Shown here: positions 43,726 through 52,851 of the stretch, one piece after another | Numbering within the stretch: the stretch's first letter is position 1 | Layout of the letters: every line of letters starts with the position of its first letter | Assembly (NCBI GenBank): GCA_049890095.1 | Contig: JBMHCD010000004.1 | Span: 1 to 64,000, forward strand | Reading direction: 5' to 3' | Length of the DNA: 64,000 bases | From: JABAYQ01 sp049890095 | GTDB taxonomy: Bacteria; Bacteroidota; Bacteroidia; Flavobacteriales; UBA7312 | The notes under the pieces: generated by a model | Seen by the model: only the letters and a program-made list of their open reading frames with translations | What the model was told of the DNA's origin: nothing | Databases searched by the model: none | Position numbers and translations under genes: made by a program

Positions 43726-44622
43726 TTAAACCAAATAAAAGAAGGTAAATACAAATACCCATACTAAGTCAACAAAGTGCCAATACAAACCAACCTTTTC
43801 TACCATTTCATAGTGTCCTCTTCTCTCATAGGTTCCTTGAATTACATTAATGAATATAATAACAAGAATTACCACTCCACTAAATACGTGGAATCCATGA
43901 AAACCTGTAATAAAATAAAAGAAGTTTGCAAACAATTGATGACCATATTCATTTCTAATCAAATTGGCACCTAATACTAATTCGGAGTCTTTAAGGTATG
44001 CCATTGCAGCATCATTTCCAACAATTGTTTTGTTACTTAATTTAAGACTTAAATCATTGTTTTGATCAAAAGCAGTTTTAACATCTTCAATTGTAAAATC
44101 TTGACTATTTTCTGAGTAAGAATCCACCCCAACTAAATCATACAAAGAATAAATATGATTGTTTTCGTCTACAATGTGCACTATATCGTGATTTGGTAAC
44201 TCAATTGCACCTTTATCACCATGAATGAAATGACCCCACTCCCATGCTTGAGAAGCTAAAAAAGTAAATCCTCCAATAATGGTTACAGCCATCCATAAGA
44301 TTACTGCATTTTTGTTGTTTTTATGTCCAGCATTAACTGCAAGTACCATTGTTACAGAACTCATAATCAGGATAAAAGTCATTAATGCAACAAACAATAA
44401 TGGATGCTCACCTTTAAGATAAGGGAAATGAGTAAACACTTCTTCAGCAACTGGCCAAACATCAGCATATTTAAAACGCATAAATCCATAAGCTGCTAAA
44501 AATCCGGAAAAAGTAAGTGCATCCGAGATTAAAAAGAACCACATCATTAGCTTTCCATAACTTGCTGCAAAGGGTTTATCTCCACCTTTCCAAGGTATCG
44601 TTGTTTTTGTATTATCTTCCAT
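43726..44622 (-). CDS. Haem-copper oxidase subunit III with periplasmic insertion
   Basis: The 298-residue protein has the subunit III pattern: GKLMMWFFLISDALTFSGFLAAYGF, an ExxxxHFxH-like WEWGHFIHG, TGFHGFHVFSGV, HYEMVEKVGLYWHFVDLVWVFVF (last helix, residues about 275-298). Between helices, residues about 135-215 form a hydrophilic insert of roughly 80 residues not seen in the classic subunit (around 205 aa). It belongs to a caa3-type oxidase. The catalytic subunits I and II are not in this window. Confidence 0.88.
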   Translation of the reverse strand: MEDNTKTTIPWKGGDKPFAASYGKLMMWFFLISDALTFSGFLAAYGFMRFKYADVWPVAEEVFTHFPYLKGEHPLLFVALMTFILIMSSVTMVLAVNAGHKNNKNAVILWMAVTIIGGFTFLASQAWEWGHFIHGDKGAIELPNHDIVHIVDENNHIYSLYDLVGVDSYSENSQDFTIEDVKTAFDQNNDLSLKLSNKTIVGNDAAMAYLKDSELVLGANLIRNEYGHQLFANFFYFITGFHGFHVFSGVVILVIIFINVIQGTYERRGHYEMVEKVGLYWHFVDLVWVFVFTFFYLV

Positions 44623-44652
44623 TTATCTATTATTTTGAAAAGTTTTGCAATT

Positions 44653-45219
44653 TTAACGAATATATAGTAAAAAACAGAATAAATAGAGCCATAAAAAATC
44701 AAGAAAATGCCAGAAAATAGCAACTAACTCAAAACGAACACTATTATCAGGGGTGTATTTCAACCTTGAGACCTTAAACCAAGCCACTGATAAAGCAATC
44801 ATGCCACCTAATAAATGAAAAAGATGGAATAGAGTCAGCACATACCAAAAAGAGCCTGAAGCATTACTGCCTGGACCTGTAAAATAAACTCCTTGATCAT
44901 ACAATGAAGACCATGTAATAACTTGCGATATTGCAAAAGATAAACCTAAAGCAAAAGTGATTTTCACCCACTTCAAAGCTTCAACTTGGTTTTCTTCCAA
45001 TACCAAGTTTTTTGCTTTCCTTATAGTAAAGCTAGAAATTAAAATGACAACTGTACTAATATAAAACCAGATAGGAAAGTCAAAATCAAGCCAATTGCCT
45101 TCAGCCTTTCTTACTACATATGCACTTGTTAAACCAGCAAAAACCATTGCCATACTAACCATAGAAATCCATAACAATGGCTTCTGAGACTTTTTTCTTT
45201 GTTGTTCGAATGTACTCAT
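44653..45219 (-). CDS. Second subunit III-like haem-copper oxidase protein
   Basis: The 188-residue protein has five transmembrane helices and subunit III features: MVSMAMVFAGLTSAYVVRKAEG, FHLFHLLGGMIALSVAWF and a C-terminal ELVAIFWHFLDFLWLYLFCFL. It is shorter than the following subunit III and has no insert. Paired subunit III genes are known in Bacteroidota oxidase operons. It overlaps ctaB by 4 nt (ATGA). Confidence 0.87.
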   Translation of the reverse strand: MSTFEQQRKKSQKPLLWISMVSMAMVFAGLTSAYVVRKAEGNWLDFDFPIWFYISTVVILISSFTIRKAKNLVLEENQVEALKWVKITFALGLSFAISQVITWSSLYDQGVYFTGPGSNASGSFWYVLTLFHLFHLLGGMIALSVAWFKVSRLKYTPDNSVRFELVAIFWHFLDFLWLYLFCFLLYIR

Positions 45220-46070
45220 AATAACTTATCGATTACGTAAATTAATTGAAGAATTGGTAAATATATAAATGATGCAATCATCAACTTTTTTGCATCCTCA
45301 TCTTTAAGACTTTTAAATAAAATTACTGCTTTGGTTAGGAACCAAAGACCAATAATAATACAAAGCAATGTTGAAATTAAAGAAATGGATAAATTGTTAC
45401 TTACACCAAAAAAAGGTAAAATAGAAATTGGAATTAAAAAGATCGTGTAAATAAGTATTTTAAATGCCGTTCCTCTGTCCTTTGGTCCTGGCATCATTTT
45501 AAATCCTGCTCTCTGATAATCTTCATTTGATGACCAAGCAATAGCCCAAAAATGAGGAAATTGCCAAATAAACTGAATTGCAAATAAAATAAGGGCTTCT
45601 ATCCCAAAGGTATTAGTAACCGCTACCCAGCCCAACATAAATGGAATCGCTCCAGGAAATGCACCAACAAAAACAGAGATTGAACTTAATCTTTTGAGAG
45701 GAGTATAAGCCAATACATAAAGCAACACAGATCCAGCTCCTAACAGACCCGACCATTGATTAATCAAAAACAATAACCACACTCCTAAAACTCCCATAAA
45801 TAAACTAATAAATAAAGCCTCTCTGCTTTTCATTCTTCTAGTTGGCAAAGGACGATTTTCTGTTCTTTTCATCAAAGAGTCTAAATCTTTTTCCAGTAAT
45901 TGATTAAGACCATTTGAACAGGCAACAACCAAAAAGCCTCCTAACACAAGATAAAAGAGCGAAAAAGAACTAAAAGAACCGCCAGCAATAAAATAACCAG
46001 CAATTGCAGAAAACACCACACTTAATGATAAGCGAACTTTAGCTAATTGAAAGACGTCAGATATAGACAT
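45216..46070 (-). CDS. ctaB: Protohaem IX farnesyltransferase (haem O synthase)
   Basis: The 284-residue UbiA-family enzyme has about nine helices and the signature NGLNQLLEKDLDSLMKRTENRPLPTRRM (residues about 54-81, Asp-rich site and the RT-x-x-RP-L-P motif). The second Asp-rich loop is SSNEDYQRAGFKMMPG. It transfers a farnesyl group to haem B to form haem O for the oxidase. As the first gene of the oxidase block it follows a possible -7 element at 46128-46135. Confidence 0.94.
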   Translation of the reverse strand: MSISDVFQLAKVRLSLSVVFSAIAGYFIAGGSFSSFSLFYLVLGGFLVVACSNGLNQLLEKDLDSLMKRTENRPLPTRRMKSREALFISLFMGVLGVWLLFLINQWSGLLGAGSVLLYVLAYTPLKRLSSISVFVGAFPGAIPFMLGWVAVTNTFGIEALILFAIQFIWQFPHFWAIAWSSNEDYQRAGFKMMPGPKDRGTAFKILIYTIFLIPISILPFFGVSNNLSISLISTLLCIIIGLWFLTKAVILFKSLKDEDAKKLMIASFIYLPILQLIYVIDKLL

Positions 46071-46127
46071 TTATTCCAGTTTATTGTTCTTTTTTATCAA
46101 TAAAGATGTATTGATAAATCACTGGTA

Positions 46128-46135
46128 CAAATTTA
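46128..46135 (-). promoter_or_regulatory. Possible -7 element upstream of ctaB
   Basis: The minus strand reads TAAATTTG (TAnnTTTG type) 58 nt upstream of the ctaB start. No good TTTG lies at the -33 distance. It is the best promoter-like signal in the 118-bp gap between ctaB and the glycosyltransferase gene. Confidence 0.4.
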
Positions 46136-46188
46136 CCAAAATTGGCAAGATTATTCTATGAAATAAATAAAAAAATAGAATAAACTAT

Positions 46189-47295
46189 TTAAAAAAAATC
46201 CGTGTATTTTTTTGCGATTTCATCCCATGAATAATGGTCTAACATCGTTTTTAGAGCTTCCTTTTTGACGGCTTCTAATTTTGCAGGATTAGCAAAGACT
46301 TGATTTATAACTTGAGCCAAACTAGTCGGATTGTTTTTTTCGAAAAAATACCCATTTTTACCATCTTCAATAATTTCTTTAAAAGGAGGAATATTAGAAA
46401 CCACCGAAGCCATTGAATAAGACATAGACATTAACAATACACCACTTTGATAAATTTCTTCATAAGGTAATACTATCAAATCTACTGCTTTAAAATACAA
46501 CTCTCTCTTTTCGTCTGAAATAAATTGTATATCTAAAATCACTCTTTCTTCTAGATTATTTCTATTAATTATATTTTGATAATGATCAAAATTATCTTTC
46601 CAAACTTTTCCTGCAACTATTAATTTTATTGGCTCATTTACAGCTTGCATAGAATTTAATAAAACATCTAATTTTTTCACCTTTTTTATTTGTCCAAAAA
46701 ATAAAATATATGGTGTTTTTTTATCTAGGTTTAACTTTTCCCTAGACTTTAATTTATCTACAGATGAATCTGGCATATGAGTAAAGGATCCATGCTTAAT
46801 GATCGATATTTTGTGTTTAACGGACAAATTAGTTGAACACAGTGCGTCGTATGAAAACTTATTATGAACCACAATTTTATCACTCCATTTTTGATAAATT
46901 AAATAACGAAAAAATGTATTATCATCCTTTGCAAAAGAAGATACATCATGTGAAATTGTAATTATTTTCAAGGCAAAGAGCTTGCAAAAAAGAAAAGACA
47001 AAAATGACATTAATTGAGTAGAAAAAAGATGTAAAATAACGTACCTCACTTTATTTCTTTTACAAGAAATACATGCGTATATCATTGCATACAAAAAATT
47101 AAATAATTGTACTACTTTGAAACGATAAAAAGTTCCAAAAACAGTATAAAAATGAATACCTGGATTTGACGATATAAAATTTGAGTACAAAAATACTTCC
47201 GTATTATTTTTACTTAAGGAATTAAGAAGTCCTAGATTATAGTAATCCATTCCTGCTTTTTTACCTACATAATCAATCATTGCTACTTTTTCCAT
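46189..47295 (-). CDS. GT4-family glycosyltransferase
   Basis: The 368-residue GT-B protein has a typical C-terminal donor domain: PYILFFGQIKKVKKLDVLLNS, LIVAGKVW, VILDIQFISDEKRELYFKAVDLIVLPY and the acceptor-of-nucleotide YQSGVLLMSMSYSMASVVSNI, ending WDEIAKKYTDFF. It adds a sugar from a nucleotide donor to a growing surface glycan. It is the last gene of the glycan operon and overlaps the sulfotransferase gene by 13 nt. Donor and linkage are unknown. Confidence 0.88.
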   Translation of the reverse strand: MEKVAMIDYVGKKAGMDYYNLGLLNSLSKNNTEVFLYSNFISSNPGIHFYTVFGTFYRFKVVQLFNFLYAMIYACISCKRNKVRYVILHLFSTQLMSFLSFLFCKLFALKIITISHDVSSFAKDDNTFFRYLIYQKWSDKIVVHNKFSYDALCSTNLSVKHKISIIKHGSFTHMPDSSVDKLKSREKLNLDKKTPYILFFGQIKKVKKLDVLLNSMQAVNEPIKLIVAGKVWKDNFDHYQNIINRNNLEERVILDIQFISDEKRELYFKAVDLIVLPYEEIYQSGVLLMSMSYSMASVVSNIPPFKEIIEDGKNGYFFEKNNPTSLAQVINQVFANPAKLEAVKKEALKTMLDHYSWDEIAKKYTDFF

Positions 47296-48125
47296 GCAGA
47301 CAAATCTTTTTTAAGCAACTCTTCCAATAAAATAATTTCATTTTCGTAATAATTTTTAACAAGGTTATACTCAGCTTGTGAAAATTGGTGAGTTTTAGAA
47401 GACTGAAAAAAATTACTTTTAATTAAACTAATGAGTGATGTTGGAATTAAAAAGTTTACCAATTTTCTTAGTTTTTTTATTGTGTATAGAAACGCAACAA
47501 ATGAATTATTGGGCGATAACATTTGATTTTTAATTTCTAAATCTATCAGCTGTGGCTCAATTCCTAAAAATTTAAAAACCTTTTCAACTTCAAGTCTAGT
47601 ATCCTTTTTAAAATCATCGTAAAACAAAATCAAAACTTTATTGGAACCAAAAATATTTTGGTATCTTTTTATTTGCTCATGATAATTTCCTAATTTAAAA
47701 AACTGTTGAAAAAATAGTGCATACTTACTACGATGTTGATGAATATCTTGAATACTTTTAGAGCAAAAACCAAGACGTTTATCCATCAAATAATGGGAAA
47801 ATAATCTTTCAGATGGATTTCTAAGCATAATAATAATTTTAGCATCTGGATTATATTCATTAATTCTTTGAGGAACTTTCTCATAGTACAAATACGAAAC
47901 ACTAGACTCTCCTTTAATAAAAGAATCTTTTTCAAACAATTTATTGTATTCGGACGTTGATTTTAAAATAGGAGAATCATAGTATAAATCTTGTACTTCT
48001 GATGACGAAAAATAGTTCGGCTCCTTTATTGTACTCATACAAACATCTTTATGTTGACTTAAATAAAAATGCAATGATGTTGTTCCGGCCTTAGGTGCAC
48101 CTACAATAAATGTATTTACTTTCAT
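47283..48125 (-). CDS. PAPS-dependent sulfotransferase (first of two)
   Basis: The 280-residue protein begins with the 5'-phosphosulfate loop FIVGAPKAGTTSLHFYLSQH and has the 3'-phosphate-binding MLRNPSERLFSHY (Arg and Ser), as well as an early KEPNYFSS with a likely catalytic residue. The family uses PAPS to sulfate sugars. It lies between two glycosyltransferases and is paralogous to the gene at 51940-52851. PAPS would be supplied by the nearby cysCDN genes. Confidence 0.9.
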   Translation of the reverse strand: MKVNTFIVGAPKAGTTSLHFYLSQHKDVCMSTIKEPNYFSSSEVQDLYYDSPILKSTSEYNKLFEKDSFIKGESSVSYLYYEKVPQRINEYNPDAKIIIMLRNPSERLFSHYLMDKRLGFCSKSIQDIHQHRSKYALFFQQFFKLGNYHEQIKRYQNIFGSNKVLILFYDDFKKDTRLEVEKVFKFLGIEPQLIDLEIKNQMLSPNNSFVAFLYTIKKLRKLVNFLIPTSLISLIKSNFFQSSKTHQFSQAEYNLVKNYYENEIILLEELLKKDLSAWKK

Positions 48126-49018
48126 AATTTTATTTTAAATCCACTGAAATAAGAGCTTATTACTAATTTAAATGTTTTCAAATCCTTGCTAAAATTCGAA
48201 CTTACAAAGAATCTTAATAAAAAGTATACTAGCAAGTAAACTAACAAAAAATCAAAAAAAATAGAATTTTGTTTTCTTAAAAAATAGACATGATTTTTAG
48301 TCATTTGTTTGATGAAGAACGGACTGTATTTATTTGAATTTTTAGACGTTCTTGATTTAGACAAACTTCCAATTTTATGATAAAACTCTACATCGTTTAT
48401 ATATAATGTTTTAAATCTTCCGTCTTTTTTTAGTCTATAAAAAAAGTCTGCATCATCAAAATAAACAAAGTATTTTTCATCAAAAAATCCAATTTCCTCA
48501 AAAACTTTTTTGTGTACCAAAGAACAACAAATAGGAGCATAATCTATTAATCGATCAGCAAACTGATTATTATCCTCATCACCTTGACCAATGTGATAGT
48601 TTAAAAACGCTTTTTTAGGATTAAAAAATCCACCAGCAAACCAAATCTTTTTAGAATCATGGTACTTCATTTTCGGGACAATAATACTAGCTGATCCTTT
48701 TTGATATGCGATAATTAATTTACTTAATAATTTAGATTCGAAAATAGTATCATTATTAACTAATAAAATAAAATCACAGCCATCATCAAGTGCTAACTTA
48801 ATTCCCTGATTATTTGCTTTGGCTACACCAACATTTGATTTATTATAAATTACTTTTAAAGAGGGATCTTTATCTAAAATATCACTTGTTTTATCCGAAG
48901 AGTCATTATCGACCACATACAAACAATAATCTGTATAATCTTGTTTGTTGACAGATTGTAAAAAATCAAAAAGAACAAGTTCGCTATTAAATGTAACCGT
49001 AACTAGTCCTATTTTCAT
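48122..49018 (-). CDS. GT2-family glycosyltransferase
   Basis: The 298-residue GT-A enzyme has IGLVTVTFNSELVLFDFLQS, VVDNDSSDKT, GVAKANNQGIKLAL, LLVNNDTIFE (DxD-like N-D) and the FFDEKYFVYFDDADFFYRLKKDG acceptor segment. A C-terminal membrane-associated helix (about 252-275) is visible. It resembles rhamnosyl- and related transferases. It overlaps both neighbours by 4 nt. Confidence 0.9.
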   Translation of the reverse strand: MKIGLVTVTFNSELVLFDFLQSVNKQDYTDYCLYVVDNDSSDKTSDILDKDPSLKVIYNKSNVGVAKANNQGIKLALDDGCDFILLVNNDTIFESKLLSKLIIAYQKGSASIIVPKMKYHDSKKIWFAGGFFNPKKAFLNYHIGQGDEDNNQFADRLIDYAPICCSLVHKKVFEEIGFFDEKYFVYFDDADFFYRLKKDGRFKTLYINDVEFYHKIGSLSKSRTSKNSNKYSPFFIKQMTKNHVYFLRKQNSIFFDFLLVYLLVYFLLRFFVSSNFSKDLKTFKLVISSYFSGFKIKL

Positions 49019-50148
49019 TTGATTAATCCCTTTTGTTGTAATTGTTTAATAGATTCGTCATAATCATCTTTCTGTATTTTTTGAGTTTTTACCCAATCAG
49101 AAAACATACTAATTCCTTTATCGAACATTACTCTAGGAATAAAATCCAAATCTTGTTTTGCCATGGAAATATCTGCACAATTATGCCTAATATCTCCAAG
49201 TCTAAAACTTGAAGTAATAGAAATATCTATTGACGAATTATATAATTCTTTAAGTGTTTCTGCTACTTTAATTACCGATGTTGACTCTCCAGAGCCTACA
49301 TTAAACGACTTGTCTTTTGCTTTACTTTCAAACAATGCAAGAGTAGTTGCATTCACTACATCATCTATATATACAAAATCTCTTGACTCCATTCCATCTT
49401 CAAAAATTTGTATCGAGTTATTATTTAAAATACGTGTAGAAAAAATAGATAGTATACCTGTATAAGGATTAGACAAAGATTGACCAGGTCCATATACATT
49501 CTGGTATCTTAATGCAACTGCATCTATTTTTAAACTTTTACACGCTACTAAAACCATTTGCTCCTGATTATACTTGGTAATACCGTAAATAGAACATGGG
49601 TTTATTTTTGAACCTTCATCTGTTGGTACCATTTCGACTATTTCTGAACAAAAAGGACAAGTTGGCTCAAACTGACCAGCAAGCATATCTATTTCAAGCC
49701 TACTTTCAGGGTAAACAAATCCATGTTCTCTACATTTATATTTACCTTCTCCATAAATCGCTCTTGATGAAGCAACAACTACTTTTTTTATCTGATGCGA
49801 CTCATTCGCCAAGTAATCTAATAAATGTGCAGTACCGGAAATGTTTACTTCAACATATTTGTTTATTTCATACATGGATTGACCTGTACCAGTTTCTGCA
49901 GCTAAATGAACAACCATATTTTGCCCTTCTAAAGCTTTATGCCAATCTAGTTCATTTCTAACATCTCCTTTAATAAACTTTACTTTATCCCTAATAGACA
50001 AATAAAGAGATGAATCTAAATTATTTTGACCATGTATCTGTTTAGATAAATTGTCTAAAACAGTAACACAATGACCTTTATTTATTAAACTTAACGCTAA
50101 TTTTGAGCCTATGAATCCTGCCCCACCTGTTATTAATATGTTTTCCAT
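49015..50148 (-). CDS. SDR nucleotide-sugar epimerase/dehydratase with zinc-knuckle-like insert
   Basis: The 377-residue extended SDR has the NAD motif ITGGAGFIGSKLALS, D-N-L-S after the second strand, and the catalytic Tyr188-x3-Lys192 (YGITK) with Ser127. Between them lies an insert with Cys139-x2-His142 and Cys164-x2-Cys167 (KCREHG and CPFC), a possible zinc site. The same type of Cys-bearing insert occurs, as I recall, in epimerases annotated as dTDP-L-rhamnose 4-epimerase. It would provide a nucleotide sugar for the surface glycan; exact substrate unproven. Confidence 0.85.
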   Translation of the reverse strand: MENILITGGAGFIGSKLALSLINKGHCVTVLDNLSKQIHGQNNLDSSLYLSIRDKVKFIKGDVRNELDWHKALEGQNMVVHLAAETGTGQSMYEINKYVEVNISGTAHLLDYLANESHQIKKVVVASSRAIYGEGKYKCREHGFVYPESRLEIDMLAGQFEPTCPFCSEIVEMVPTDEGSKINPCSIYGITKYNQEQMVLVACKSLKIDAVALRYQNVYGPGQSLSNPYTGILSIFSTRILNNNSIQIFEDGMESRDFVYIDDVVNATTLALFESKAKDKSFNVGSGESTSVIKVAETLKELYNSSIDISITSSFRLGDIRHNCADISMAKQDLDFIPRVMFDKGISMFSDWVKTQKIQKDDYDESIKQLQQKGLIK

Positions 50149-51356
50149 TTAAATCTTCTTAGAAAATATAACCCTCCTGAAATCACAAATATAAAAAAGA
50201 ATGGTTTAAGTAATAATGGTTCGGTCATTAAACTAAAAAGAATTAGCATAAAAAATAATTTCTTTTTTTGTTGAATTAATAACTGATTATACAATAAATA
50301 GAGCAATAAAATAGTTGCTGGTATACCTGTAGTTGCTAGAAAAAAAGTAATTGAATTAGTAGATCCTTTTTCTAAAAAGTCAAAATTAATTCCTTTCATC
50401 CAAAGTGCATAATCCACTCTGTTTCTAACTTCAATAAATTGCTGATCGTCTAATCCAATGCCAGTTAAAGGATTATCTGCAACCATTTTAAAGGGCTGAA
50501 CTAAATCAAATAATCTAACCTGAAAAGAATTTGAACCATCACCATAAATTTTATTGCTAATATTAGAAGACGTTACAGAGAATAATCCAAATAGAATTAA
50601 TAATACAATTGGAAAAAACAAAAAATTATTCTTTACAACTCTAACAGAATAAACTCCCATCAAAATCAACATTATAAATAAACCAGTTGTAGATAATGTA
50701 GTTAGCATTGAAAAAATAATAACCAAAATCATAAACCTGCTAGATTTTACAACAAATAAATTCAGAAATAAAAAAATATTTAAAAAGATTTGTAATACTC
50801 CAGGCTCCCAGAACAAACCTTGATTTCTAACTAATGAAATTCCCAAAAAAGTATAATTATATTTTTGAGGATTATAGAAAAATAAATTTGCAAATGTTGA
50901 GCATTCATAATGCCAATTTCCAATTATACTTAAACTTCCACTAACAAGAGGATAAGCTATGAAATTGAGCAACGAATGAAATAAAATTAATTTTAAAGAA
51001 AAGTAAAGTGTTTTAACAAACATTCCTTTATTCTTTTTGGAAGAAAAATAAATCGTAGCAAATGCCGAAGAAAACATTATTGTGATATTTGCTAGTACTT
51101 TTTGAATAGATTGCGGAGTTATTGCAAAGAAATAGTTTATTACAAGAAATGCTAAAATAAAAACTAAAATAAGTGCTAATTGTTGTAACTCGATCTTATT
51201 TATTCCCTGTCGAATTACTAAAAACCCAAAAATAATGAGCACCACTATAAATAAAAACTTTCTATAAATCAAAAAAGGTATTCCTCCTCCGCTTAATAAA
51301 AGTATTATCATTGAAGAAAAGGCTAATATTGTTGACAATTGACTTTTATTCATCAA
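50133..51356 (-). CDS. O-antigen polymerase / ligase-like membrane protein (Wzy-type)
   Basis: The 407-residue protein has about eleven transmembrane helices and a large soluble loop (about residues 270-335) containing QVRLFDLVQPFKMVADNPLTGIGLDD, the usual place of the catalytic Arg and the N-P-x-x-G-x-G motif of the Wzy_C/O-antigen ligase family. With a flippase gene in the same operon, a polymerase for a Wzx/Wzy-dependent polysaccharide is most likely; a WaaL-type ligase is the alternative. Confidence 0.82.
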   Translation of the reverse strand: MMNKSQLSTILAFSSMIILLLSGGGIPFLIYRKFLFIVVLIIFGFLVIRQGINKIELQQLALILVFILAFLVINYFFAITPQSIQKVLANITIMFSSAFATIYFSSKKNKGMFVKTLYFSLKLILFHSLLNFIAYPLVSGSLSIIGNWHYECSTFANLFFYNPQKYNYTFLGISLVRNQGLFWEPGVLQIFLNIFLFLNLFVVKSSRFMILVIIFSMLTTLSTTGLFIMLILMGVYSVRVVKNNFLFFPIVLLILFGLFSVTSSNISNKIYGDGSNSFQVRLFDLVQPFKMVADNPLTGIGLDDQQFIEVRNRVDYALWMKGINFDFLEKGSTNSITFFLATTGIPATILLLYLLYNQLLIQQKKKLFFMLILFSLMTEPLLLKPFFFIFVISGGLYFLRRFKWKTY

Positions 51357-51357
51357 A

Positions 51358-51933
51358 CTAGCTATTAACTTTTACCCAATCTTTAAGATCAAAATCGTAT
51401 CGCTTAATTACCTTAGCTGGAGAACCAACTGCTATTGAATAATCTGGAATGTCTGATATTACTACCGAATTTGCTCCTATAATGGAATGTTTACCAATAC
51501 TTGCTCCAATAACACAAACGTTCTCTCCTAACCAAGACTGCTTTCCTATTACTACTTCTTTCTTAAACTTTACCTCTTGATCTTTAACGGGAATAGTAAT
51601 GTCTCTGTATTCATGAAAATTATCTGACAAATAAACATTGTCGGCTATTAACACATCGTTTTCAATTACTACTTTTTTTAGAGCAACAAAATGAGCATTT
51701 CTTCCTATGTAGGTATTTGAACCTATTTTTAATGATGAACCAGCTGCCTCTTTTTTTAACGTTATCAACCACGAATTAGATCGAATATAAACCGACTCAT
51801 CAATTTCAATATTATAACCTTCATCAATACGCGATGGATAACATAACGTAGACTTTTTACCCATTTTATTTAATGAAGATCTGTAAACTAAAGTATTTAA
51901 CTTATCTAAAAGTTTTATGATGAACTTTATCAT
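51358..51933 (-). CDS. Hexapeptide-repeat acyltransferase
   Basis: The 191-residue left-handed beta-helix protein has repeated [LIV]-G-x-x-x-x imperfect hexads: LKIGSNTYIGRNAHFVAL, VLIADNVYLSDN and VVIGKQSWLGENVCVIGASIGKHSIIGANSVV (residues about 124-155), ending with PAKVIKRYD. Members acetylate sugars on polysaccharides. The catalytic His of CoA-dependent types is probably His111 or nearby. It is encoded within the surface-glycan operon. Confidence 0.88.
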   Translation of the reverse strand: MIKFIIKLLDKLNTLVYRSSLNKMGKKSTLCYPSRIDEGYNIEIDESVYIRSNSWLITLKKEAAGSSLKIGSNTYIGRNAHFVALKKVVIENDVLIADNVYLSDNFHEYRDITIPVKDQEVKFKKEVVIGKQSWLGENVCVIGASIGKHSIIGANSVVISDIPDYSIAVGSPAKVIKRYDFDLKDWVKVNS

Positions 51934-51939
51934 TATAAT

Positions 51940-52851
51940 TTATTTTAACCAATCAATTTTTTGGTTGGGGACAACCTTTTTTAAATATTCAACATCTTGC
52001 TTAAAAAATTGATTTAACTGATCTCTTAATTTGACATCTAATTTAACCTTTTTCTTACTTAAGTTTGCTCTTAGAATCAGTTCGTTGAAATGTTTAACTC
52101 TTCTTTCTCCAAAAATAGAATAAGCTATTTTTTTTACACCCTTAATTTTTTTAACATTTACCATAAACTGATTAAACAACTTACTCTTTGCTTGTCCTGT
52201 ATTTTTTTTATTTACAAGATAATCGCTGGTCGTGAACGATGAATCAACATCAAGAAATGTATAAATATCTTTTACTGTATTTTCGATATCTCTAATAAAA
52301 TCTTCAAAAAAGACTAGCTTAACATTATCAAAATTTTGAAAAAATGCCTCCACCTGTTTACCGTACATGCTATGACCTTTATAATGCCAAAAAGAATTAA
52401 ATCCGTTTAAAATTCTATCCGACTCTAAGGCTAATGCCTGTTCAAAATCTAAATTTTCATAAGTGGAAAGATTATGAGAATAATTAGAAAATGCTCTATC
52501 TACAGGATTTCTTAAGACTATCAAAATTTTAACCTCCTTACCAACAAGTTTTAGCATTTTTGGAATAACCGTTTCGTAATGATAAAGATATTGTATACTA
52601 GCATCTCCTAATATTTTATTAGAACTATCCTTGTACAAATCCAGATATTCTTGTTGATTAAGAGTTGATGTTCTCAATAAATATTCTTTAATTGGGTCAT
52701 CATCACTTGTAGCTAAAATATCATCTGCGATAAAAAACCTGGGTTCTTTAATACTTGGTATATAAATATCAGGATGTTGATCCAAATAATGAAATAAAGA
52801 GGTTGTTCCGCTCTTAGGCGCACCGACAATAAAAAAATTAGGCTTTCTCAT
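51940..52851 (-). CDS. PAPS-dependent sulfotransferase (second of two)
   Basis: The 303-residue protein begins FFIVGAPKSGTTSLFHYLDQH and has KEPRFFIADD, then the PAP-binding VLRNPVDRAFSNYSHN. It is longer than the paralogue at 47283-48125 by about 20 residues, mainly in the middle. Two distinct sulfotransferases in one locus suggest sulfation at two positions or on two sugars. Overlaps the flippase gene by 4 nt. Confidence 0.9.
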   Translation of the reverse strand: MRKPNFFIVGAPKSGTTSLFHYLDQHPDIYIPSIKEPRFFIADDILATSDDDPIKEYLLRTSTLNQQEYLDLYKDSSNKILGDASIQYLYHYETVIPKMLKLVGKEVKILIVLRNPVDRAFSNYSHNLSTYENLDFEQALALESDRILNGFNSFWHYKGHSMYGKQVEAFFQNFDNVKLVFFEDFIRDIENTVKDIYTFLDVDSSFTTSDYLVNKKNTGQAKSKLFNQFMVNVKKIKGVKKIAYSIFGERRVKHFNELILRANLSKKKVKLDVKLRDQLNQFFKQDVEYLKKVVPNQKIDWLK

